A stretch of 64,000 nt of DNA from positions 124,001 to 188,000 of the forward strand of contig CP099841.1 in assembly GCA_030062745.1 (NCBI GenBank), given 5' to 3'. This document shows positions 55,219 through 64,000 of this stretch, one piece after another (position 1 is the first letter of the stretch; every line of letters begins with the position of its first letter). Source of the stretch: Capitulum mitella. Lineage: Eukaryota > Arthropoda > Thecostraca > Pollicipedomorpha > Pollicipedidae. The notes beneath the pieces were generated by a model. The model worked only from the letters and a program-made list of their open reading frames with translations, did no database searches and was not told the origin of the DNA. A program made the translations under genes and the position numbers.

Positions 55219-57240
55219 TATACGTATGCAAGTGGCCTGCCCTCACCATGAGCTGCGCAATCCGGAGCAGCGCCTCCGGCAGTGTGCTGTGAGGCGCTGG
55301 CTGTGTCTCTGCGGGGCCAGGCCGACCACACTCTATTAGGGCGGCGGTCCGGCGCCGCCGGTTGGACGGGATAGTTCCATTAGCCACGGCTGCGAGCCGT
55401 GGGCGCAGCCACTTCCCCGTCACTCCGAAAATACGGCTCCCAGATCGGGCAAGAGGCCGCACTGCTACCAGTGTCGCAGAACATCCTCAGAAAGTCCGGA
55501 CCGGATGCCAGCATCGACAACTGATCTGGTCGAAACACGCATAGGCGGGTGCATCGGTAAAAGAGGACTGCCAGATGTGTGGTTGTACAGAACATTCACT
55601 GATCGAGCTTGAATTGAACTGTGCCATTTTGAGAGAAAATGTAAAAATAGGTTATAAAATGTTTTGGACAGACCGACATCTGTTCATGCCTCAGTGATCT
55701 AGTTAATAAAGTCCCCGTTTTCCTCTTCTCTTTTACTTCCCGACTCTCTCTTTCTTTTTCTCTCTCTCGTTTGGTCCTTTCTTCCTTCTCTCTTTTCGCA
55801 TTTTCGACATGGTTTACCACATTTCAATAATCCTAATGAATATAGCACTCAGTTTCTCACATGCTAAAAATGCCCAACATCCTCTCTGTGTAATAGTGTC
55901 AACAAAAAGTTTTTAGATATCATGCACGCCAGATATGCTCATCTTAATCCGGGTTCGCTGTGTCTCAGCCCATGCCCTGGTTCTTGGCGATACCACCTGA
56001 TGGAATAACAAGCAATCCGTCTCCTTATCACGTCAGTGACGTCATGGTTTGTGCGCAACCCACGCCTCACTGCAGTCGCTAGTAATTTAAACGTTGCACC
56101 GCAAGGGTTGGTTTCCTGTTGTATTTTCGAACAATGAAAGCGAAGATACCTAGTGTTGACCACAAAACCAGACTACCGCAGCATTTGTGGATTACGTGAA
56201 GTGACATCCAGCAGGCCAATATCGCATCAAACCGGTCATTTTGGAATGGAATGGGTCTTTCGGAAGCTTCTTGAAATTGTAACGAGCCTCTGCAATGACT
56301 GACTATAAAAATGATTCATGCCGCATATCTTTTGCCGCTTGGGCTTACTGCACAACTTTTAGTCGCACAAGTGGTGTTAATCCACTAATGAACAAACTTA
56401 GACGTAGAGGGGAATGTCATATTTCAGCAGTGGAATAAATTGGACTAACCCACTGAGTGTGCGTCAATCTAAAAATGAATTCGAGTTATGTAGTCTTTAC
56501 TACAGACATCTTACACACAGGACGCTTAGCGCGAATGAAACCTCTACAACGTAATGCAGCCTGACAGATGTGAAAATTCAAAGGAGCTAAATTCAGACAG
56601 CCATAAATCTATACAGAATAAACTTATCGACATTCTATACATAGCAGTCGCCACCATTGTTTGCAACGCGAACTGAGCCAGCCTGTTGCTGGGATCTGCG
56701 CTGATGTGCGCACATTTTCCTGATATGGTCAGCATGATACTTAATACAAAAACTCCACAGATCACAACGTGCCACGCCAAAACCATAAGACTAAGTCTAT
56801 ATGTCGTCGACCTAGTCATTTTTCTGAGGGTCATTTCTTCAGCCCTACGTTGTGTGGAAGCTAGTGCAGTGCAGATATAGCCTGAGTTGCGACAGCTGAG
56901 CCTGGATTTGCTGAGGGTCAGTAGGCTGCGAAGCACATGAACTCAGTGGAGGTGCTGTTCAAGAATCATTGCGGGTGCATGACGGGTCTGCTACGTTATG
57001 CGATGTTTTGTAGTAAGGAGAAGCCCAGTACCTTTGGGAAAAAATCCTATGCCAAGTACTCTGAAATAATGTCAACTTACTGTTGTTTTTTGCGAAATTA
57101 TCTGTTGGCCTGTGTATGTCAGGGCAAAATTTTGCGTCGTCATGAGCCATCTAGCAGCATTGGACGGTCCCAACTTCAGCTTTTGGATGCACGGGACCAG
57201 CCCACATACAAAAAGGAAACACCACCCATTCCAGGAGTTT
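55219..57240. other. Unassigned sequence between inverted repeat arms
   Basis: Open frames up to 130 codons (56544-56936, minus) have no recognised motif. A purine/pyrimidine-biased stretch at about 55730-55800 (CT-rich on the plus strand) produces a charged low-complexity frame on the other strand that I do not regard as a gene. Confidence 0.4.
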
Positions 57241-57299
57241 GAATGTTTTGTCAATAGAAAATGGCCCCGCTCAGTTGCGTAGCCAGGGGGGTCCTTGGG

Positions 57300-57840
57300 G
57301 TCCTGGAACCCATCAAATTTTTCGGGGGAATTTCCCCCGCCGGGAAAGACAAATCCATTCCTCTGCAAAGGGTTCCAGACCCCAGGAAAAGACCCCTCTG
57401 GCAGACAGCGGGATGCCCTCTGACCGGGAAAATAAATGGGTACCCCGGCATGTACCTATTCAAAAGGCGAGTATCGGAAAAGCTGTTCCTCTGCAAAGGA
57501 GCCGCCAGTCAGGAAAGGTCCTCCTGCCACGGGATGGTGTCAGTGTGTCGGGAAAGGCCCATGAAGGGCCCCTGGCATTTACCTGGAGGGGCCGCCTGAT
57601 TGGGAAAGGCAGTTCCACTCCACTGCAAAGGACTCCCAGACCCCTTGTCAAGACCCCTCCTGCAGGTAGCGAGATGCCCCTGGGAAATGCCCCTGGGCAA
57701 GGTTAGTGGGCCCCCAGCATATACCTCTAAAAGGCATATGCAAGGACAGGAAAGGATGCTCTGCAAAGAAGCCGTCAGCCAGCAAAGGTCCTCCTGCCAT
57801 GGACGTTGTCGGTGTGTCGGGAAGGGAGCCCCAGTGACGT
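57300..57840. repeat. Tandem array, ~130-bp unit with dimeric periodicity
   Basis: CTGCAAAGG/A recurs at 57363, 57491, 57622 and 57761. The first and third units share CCAGACCCC..AAGACCCCTC and GCGGGATGCC-like words. The second and fourth share GCC(G)CCAGTCAGGAAAGGTCCT and GTGTGTCGGGAA-like words. The array is therefore a ~265-bp dimer repeated twice. Confidence 0.75.
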
Positions 57841-57883
57841 AACGTAAGCCACTCCCAATTCTAGAAATTCTTGGGAGGGAAAG
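57817..57883 (-). repeat. 67-bp inverted repeat, right arm
   Basis: Reverse-complement partner of 55152-55218, abutting the ~130-bp tandem array. Confidence 0.75.
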
Positions 57884-60878
57884 GTACGTCGTTTGATTGC
57901 ATACATATATGAGTACATACATACCTTTGAGTACATACATACTGCCTTGAATAGGCTGAAATTCCCTGCCTGCCCACTATGATGGCAGTACATGTAGCAA
58001 GTACCGTTCAAGAATGGAACAAATTAGGAACGCATCGTTACTTTCATGCCAACTGAGCCACATGGTGCTCTCGAGTTACCGAAATATAGTTTTCGTCTCT
58101 TGCCATTCTCGTACAGAACACGTTGGATATAGGATAATTTAAGTGTGCGAACCAGAAGATCCATGTCATTACTAAACAAAATTGTTGCTAACACTGGTAA
58201 TCGCATTTTCGGCTTGTGATGATGTAATTTTAAGTCATTTGAGGCCTGCGCATATGCCTTTTTTCAGCTCCTTGTTTGGATTCTTACGTGCATTAGCATA
58301 TATGTGCTTTGTAGTAGTTTATTCGCACTTTTATGTTATTTTCCAATCTCTTAGCTGGTAATGCCGCGACTTTATTTTTTATTTTCCGATGTCAAGGTAT
58401 GGTGCTGTTATCGTTGTGTCTGAAGGTGGGACACTCCTGGTTGCCTGTTAAAATTTGGCCGAAATTTCGAGGATTTTTTCCGGGCTTTCATGACCAGATA
58501 TTATCAAAAATATGACCAGTGACGTATGCTACCATCATATTATTCAAACACGTCTGACTTTGGCTCAGGTCATAACCCCTGGTATGTATGCCTATTTCCC
58601 GCATCACAAAATTTCCATAGAACCAAAACGGTCTGTCTAAAAATGAGTTTCTTGCTCTGTAGTTTCTTGCTTTGTAAGGCAGACAAAGACGATGAGATCA
58701 AATTTGGCCCAAAAAAGACCTATTTCACAGCCCAGCCAAAATAGGGTCACAAAAGGTCACAAAAAGTCAATGAAGTCTTATCACCTCATTTGACCCAAGT
58801 GACCCTCCGGGGAGTGGCAAAATCTTATCAAGTGTTATACTGTGCCACAAGCATCATCTGCAATCAAACTAGTTACCAAACCACTGAGTAAGTCGAGGCG
58901 TGATACCTCATAATAGCGCCAAAAAGTTGTATGCAGCTATGTCATGGCTTGACCTAACCTGATTAGTCAGTTGGGTCATTTGTGGTATAAATGTGTTTGA
59001 GATGTTAATAATCATCTTAGTATTTCACCAAAACGAAAATCACAACGTCAATTTCCCCTGCAGTCTAATTTCCACCCCAGCTCAGTCTGATCTGTCATGA
59101 CCTCTGATGGCCACAATAATGAACCAAGATAAAAAATGCGCTCATTCGACTCAGCTTAATCAGCTCTTTGGTGGTACTCCATTTTTTTCTGTGCAACGCA
59201 CAGAAAATGTGATCGTGGGGAGCGGATATCAGCCTGCAACCGGCCGAGCGAAGGGCATTTTGAGGCCTGGCCGTGAGCGGGTTAATGAGCAATCATTGGA
59301 AACGAAACGAGTAATAGAAATAATCGAAGGCACACCAAACATGGTCATCAATTCTAAGTACGCTGCAGTTTTTGCAAACAAATTATTTATCTTATATATG
59401 TTTTAGGATCTGATGTCATATATATTATCCCTCATATATAATATAAGACATAAGAGAGATATATATAGGATGCCTTACATTATAGATGAAATAATTTAGT
59501 TACTTTTATTATATATATACATGTGTCTTTTCTCCTGATTGCTAAATGATATGGAACCCAAGTCTATAAAATACTTGAAAAATGTCCAAAGCTGTTGCGC
59601 TGTACAGACATGTTGAAAATGGCTATATACACATAATAAACATGCATATAAATGTCCTGTTTGGAATATTGCATACAGCCAGGTAGTTTGTACTTTCAAT
59701 ATACTTCATTGAGATAACAGGAATGTAACAAATGTAATGTAACAATGAATGAATGCAACACTAAATGAATGTAACAAAGAATGTAGCATAGTATGAATAT
59801 ATATCTAGAACTGGAACATTCTCACGGTAGTCAAAGCTTCGGGTGTCCATGCACGGCAGCTTTGGCTACTGGCTGTTGCATTTTAATGTTGATTGGCCCT
59901 CGACATTTATCCACTACTATTTTCCCTCTTACGACGCACTAGTGACAATAATTACCTATACTTTGTTCCAGACACAGAAGCCGATATAGGCAGGCGCCCA
60001 GGGACTGTTTAACCAAAAATATATGGAACCAGTGACACGAAGACTATTTAATAACGCAAGGTAAGTCACGTCATGATTTAAAGAAAAGCGCCAGTGCCCC
60101 GAGGGCATTTGTCTCCATCAAATTACCCAAATACGGATACCTACTAATCGCCTGCTACCCACCTAAACCTGTACTTGGTGGTGGGTTCTTGACATCATTA
60201 GAAATGCTAATAGGATTTCAGTGTTTATTAATGCGAAACAGGGCCACATTCTTTATGAAGACCTTCTAACCTTTCCTTAGTTCGTATGCTTGGTACTGCA
60301 CTCAGAAATATTTGAGAGCTTTCTGGGGTATCCGACCCTTTGGGAAAGGCCTCAGAAAAGTGTCAAGTTTGAAACCTATCAAGCTCTTTGGAAAGAATCT
60401 TTTCCGGATCATGTGAGAACCCTAAGGGGCCTCGAAGCCGCCTTTCCTTGGTCTCTGAGACCGCTGTGGACACATTTTACGAGCAAAAATGAATGCGTAG
60501 GAGAACGTTACGTGGTCTCGAAACTGCCTTTTAGCTTTCTCTTGAGACCCTTCTAGGGGCTCAGGCTGGGTTCGTGGAGAACCTGTGACGGTCGGTACTA
60601 CATGCGGCCTCTTTTCACGTCTTTCCCCTCTTTTCGCCAGTGTACTGAAAACCACTGGGCAGCTCACCCATCTACGCAAAATCCTAATCTCAGCACATTG
60701 TATTTTCCTTTAAAATGGTCAAAACGGTCATCGCACAAGCGGTGGCGCGACTGCCAGACACCCGTACAAACAAAAAACACGCCGCGCCGCCGCAGCGGTC
60801 ACACGGGAGGCGGAACGAGCACTGCCGGCTCCCACACAGACACCTCATCAGCGACATTGTGAGGTCCTGTTCACCTCA
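57884..60878. other. Unassigned sequence
   Basis: About 3 kb without a recognised gene. An AT-rich stretch lies at 59400-59520, and ATGTAACA(A)-type words repeat irregularly at about 59725-59790. Confidence 0.4.
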
Positions 60879-61117
60879 CTAGGGATATACGATGAGGCCC
60901 AAAAATTCAGCCTGTTTCGTAACCACTCGGGTGGGAACGTTCGCAGACTCATGGACATCAAAGGCAGTTTCTGAGCCACGGGCATCGGCTCCCTGCAGGC
61001 GGCCAGTAGGCTGAGCGAACGCCATACATGCTATCGCACACACCAGAACAGCGTCCGAGAGGGCGACGCATTCTGCAGCTGCCACCTCTTCGACGATCAC
61101 AGCGTGAATGCCCGACG
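60879..61117 (-). CDS. Candidate 3'-terminal exon, unknown product
   Basis: On the minus strand, acceptor TTTTTTATTTTCAG is followed by an open frame: SGIHAVIVEEVAAAECVALS, then DAVLVCAIACMAFAQPTG, continuing to a stop at 60879. The hydrophobic stretch DAVLVCAIACMAFAQ would suit a signal peptide or membrane segment, but no upstream ATG is present in this exon. The family is not recognised, and chance cannot be excluded for a frame of ~79 codons. Confidence 0.25.
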
Positions 61118-62220
61118 CTGAAAATAAAAAACAGGTGCATCTCGGAAAATGAATAATGGTTACGTATGAACGGTGCTAAGCAGTTAGTATTACGCCAGGT
61201 GATGTCACGCGTTTTATCCGATGCCGTGAAGGCGGTACGGTGGAAGCTGATGGGGCACTGTGCCGACTTCGTTTCTATTACGCGTGCAGCGACCCACATT
61301 CATTGAGTGTACGAAAATCTGTCCGGCTGAATTTCCATCGAGGACAGAACACTGTCAGACGTTAACCTGTCCTCCTTCCCCCCGAATGATTTTCTTGCTT
61401 TGACGTTGACCATTTTACTTGATGGAGTCCAAAATGTTATTCTGATGATAAAAAATTAAGCGGTTAAATTGCACAACACAGAATTTAGATATATAGGATG
61501 GAGAGGATGTACAACGAACATGAAGACTAGGGCTGAAGATTCGGATTCGTAGGATTTGAATAGACTCGAACAGATCCGAATCTTGCAAATCCTCGAATCC
61601 TGAAAACGAGGATTCGAGCCCTGAAAATCAGGATTTCAATAAAAAACCACAGTCGAGTTCTGAAAGCCGTCATTCAAATGTGCAGCCAAATGGACTGATG
61701 TATGTTCTAGGCTCATTTTTTCAATTCAATTAAATGTAACACACATATGCCGGTGCTGCATCGGACTGAGTCGCCCGTCTTGCGTTGTATTACATTTCAC
61801 TAGTCATTGCCGAACGGACCCAACTTATTTTAATTTTATATTTTATTTAATTTAACTGGTAATAATTTACCCCTCCCCAAACCGGCGTTCTGGACCCGCC
61901 CTTGACATGGCGCTACTAGTTCCATGAGATAACCGTATTGCTTATGTAACCACAGTCACATACCATGTGCATGATGCGTTCTCACAGCTAGCAACATGAG
62001 CGTAAGACAGTATCAGGACATTGCTCTTGGAATGACATTGCTAGTTACATGTTCTACATGCATGGCACTTTGATAACCCTCAGTTGTTTAGGCATCTGCC
62101 TGGATAACTTGTTTTTGTAGCTTAACTAAAGGTTCATTGCCAATAATGGTTTTTGGGGAATAATTGCGGCTAAGCAAAACAAATGAGGCAGAGTGGTTGT
62201 CAGATTTGTGCTCAAGGCCC
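61118..62220. other. Unassigned sequence with GATTCG-type repeats
   Basis: At 61535-61680 short words AGGATT(C/T)GA and TTCGAATC recur in both orientations. No gene recognised. Confidence 0.4.
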
Positions 62221-63435
62221 TTAACCCTATTCCCGGCACGGGGGCTGAATCCGCCCCCCTCGGGTTTTTTGCTTGCCAATTCCAGGCTTTTTAACGCAGC
62301 TTTACGAAACTTGGTGACTTTTCCTAGCTATTCTTTCTACGCGCCGTGACAAAATTTCAAAATTCTGTTTTGGTCAGGGGCGGAGCCAGGCAACGTTTTT
62401 GGGAGGCACCTCAGGCCATTTTTGGCCATGTTCAGGGTAAAATAAAAATGTCCGCCAAAAACAGAGGTTTTAAGATAAAATTTAAAACTTGATATGGACG
62501 TATAGCTAAATAGTTGGGTAATGTGCAGATATAGTTTTGTTTATCTGACGTCACTTTACAAGGTCAGGTCAAGGTCAAAAGTCAAAATTAGTTTTTTTGC
62601 AATAGTTCCGGCGCTGTTTTTTTTAAGTGCCAACATCGGAATATATGTGACGTAGCACAATGCCCTCTACTTGTGTACCAGGTTTCAGCTTGATGTCAGG
62701 TCGGGTCACGGAGCTATGACCTAAAATGTCAGTGCGCGTACCCCATATCGCAATAACCATAAAATGGAATTTTTGAAACAGAGTGAATTCAAGTGATTTA
62801 AAACGTTTACAGGTAATATTAAATGCACACGAGATCATTCCAGTGACCCTAAGGTCACTGGAGGTCATTTAAGGTCAAAGGTCACAAGTTGATTTGAAGA
62901 ACGTGTGACCATGACAGTTTCCCCTTTTTAATGTCCCTGGCACCGCCTATGCCAACAGTTTACAAACATTGTGATGCGACATGTACTTCTTTAGCATAAC
63001 ATGACTAACAGAAGCCAAAAAAGTGTTTTGCCTCTTTTGTTCATTCATTTGTTAGAAAACTAGTCCTGCTATTTTTGAAACTCTGTGAACGCCCGTGAAT
63101 TTTCTCAAAATTTCAGATTTGTGTACCCATGGTAAAAGCCCTACCCATAATCGCTCGATTCATGCCAGTTTCATCGAAATTGGTCGATAACCAACAGAGT
63201 TATAAGAAGTCCAAAAACACCCCTGATTTTGACATTTTTGCCCCCCCCCCTGTATCCACACATTTTAAAATTTTCAGAATTTCTTTTTATAAAAATGTAG
63301 TTCACGTTATGGCAAATCGATTGCCGTTTGTTGCGATGAAATCGAATGTGTAGTTCTCGAGATCTCTGGGGGGGTCCGAATCGGCCCCCTGCCGGGAATC
63401 GACCATACCGTCTAGCTCTCCGGGAATAGGGTTAA
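62221..63435 (-). mobile_element. Family A element, copy A8 (full length)
   Basis: TTAA CCCTATTCCCGG CACGGGGGCTG at left and CTCCGGGAATAGGG TTAA at right. It contains AGGTCAAAGGTCA at 62872-62884. Confidence 0.9.
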
Positions 63436-64000
63436 AGGTTGGTGCGTGATGCAAACAATTCTGGACAGATGGTGAATAAAATGTTTCATAAATTTGTACA
63501 TGGGACTGGGAGATGGTAACGCTCACTCACCCCTGATGTCAGTTACGGATACACCAGGTCGTTTTTTTGCGATCCGACCGGATATACCGTATTGGGGTGC
63601 CGGATATCCGTCCGGACACCGGACATTATGCTTGTCTATTTTTATGATGTGCTTTTTTGCTGAGGACTGAAGCGGAAGAGACTGAACTGAAAAAGAAAAG
63701 AAAGATCTGAAACACCAGAAAATCTTAAATAAAGAGATGTAAAGAGTTTGTGAATAATTCCCCTAATGCCTATACTTATTGTGAGGCTTCCAAAGGCTTC
63801 ATTCTAGATAAACAGATAAACATACGAATAAATACCACAAAAATCATAGTGGAGCTCACCATCTCTCACTGCAGGCAAAGGTTTCAGAATACGCGGAATG
63901 TCATTATAGCACCTTGGTAGAACTAGGATATGTGGCTTGATAGCTTATGATATTATAATTGACAGCTTATCAATGATAAAAATTATACACGAATACTAAG
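63436..64000. other. Unassigned sequence
   Basis: A CGGAT(A)/CCGGA word cluster at about 63544-63625 (CCGGATAT, TCCGGACACCGGA) is locally self-complementary. Nothing else recognised. Confidence 0.4.

Noticed and set aside
55596-55820. Lys/Glu/Arg-rich minus-strand frame
   Set aside because: It derives from a pyrimidine-rich low-complexity stretch and has no support as a gene.

Overview
The window is eukaryotic, almost certainly an invertebrate metazoan. The evidence is a spliced gene with a ~5.9 kb intron, GC-rich coding exons in AT-richer non-coding DNA, abundant microsatellites, nested DNA transposons, and no bacterial-style operons. An arthropod or another repeat-rich marine invertebrate would fit, but nothing here fixes the species. 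Well over half of the window can be assigned to repeats.

Only one host gene is recognised with confidence: an alpha-1,3-fucosyltransferase family gene on the + strand. It has two visible exons (about 16252-16785 and 22715-23304) joined in matching phase. The second exon carries a one-base frameshift near 23043, so this copy is either a pseudogene or marked by a sequence error. Two further candidate exons of unknown function (49478-49637 +, 60879-61117 -) rest mainly on splice signals.

The rest is dominated by TTAA-flanked elements with CCC... termini, the signature of non-autonomous piggyBac-type transposons. Family A (TIR CCCTATTCCCGG, ~1.22 kb) has eight copies: about 6510-7541, 32132-33346, 33343-43593 (interrupted), 46021-47242, 47288-48501, 51185-52405, 53462-54679 and 62221-63435. 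Family B (CCCGCGCACGACC... at one end, CCCGTCCCCGACTG... at the other, ~1.2-1.3 kb) has six: 875-2014, 2268-3553, 14780-15980, 18927-~19620, 21249-22453 and 28071-29296. A third probable element, C (25148-27036), has ends CCCTCGCCCGTATA. Families A and B are dense in AGGTCA/TGACCT half-sites, including consensus DR1 arrangements.

The most striking structure is a nested island at 33343-43593. A family-A element is split by an ~8.9 kb Helitron (34243-43158, minus strand). The Helitron has a CTAG 3' end with a perfect terminal hairpin and a TC 5' end. It carries a spliced Rep/Helicase gene with an HUH/Y2 nickase, a PIF1-type helicase, one intron and one frameshift just after the helicase GGD motif. 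Its 5' third is a patchwork of duplicated Helitron segments, including a deletion-derivative junction that joins 3'-region and 5'-region sequence. That interval also contains a duplicated promoter plus first-exon-like module.

Region by region: 1-7.5 kb holds two B elements, a long palindrome with AT microsatellite, a 3-unit tandem array and a truncated A element. 7.5-14.8 kb is largely unassigned. 14.8-23.9 kb is the fucosyltransferase locus with B elements in front of it and in its intron. 24-32 kb holds element C, two tandem arrays and B6. 32-44 kb is the A/A/Helitron nest plus two minisatellites. 44-64 kb holds five A elements (two as a close inverted pair), a ~240 bp degenerate array interrupted by A6, a ~130 bp array, and unassigned DNA.
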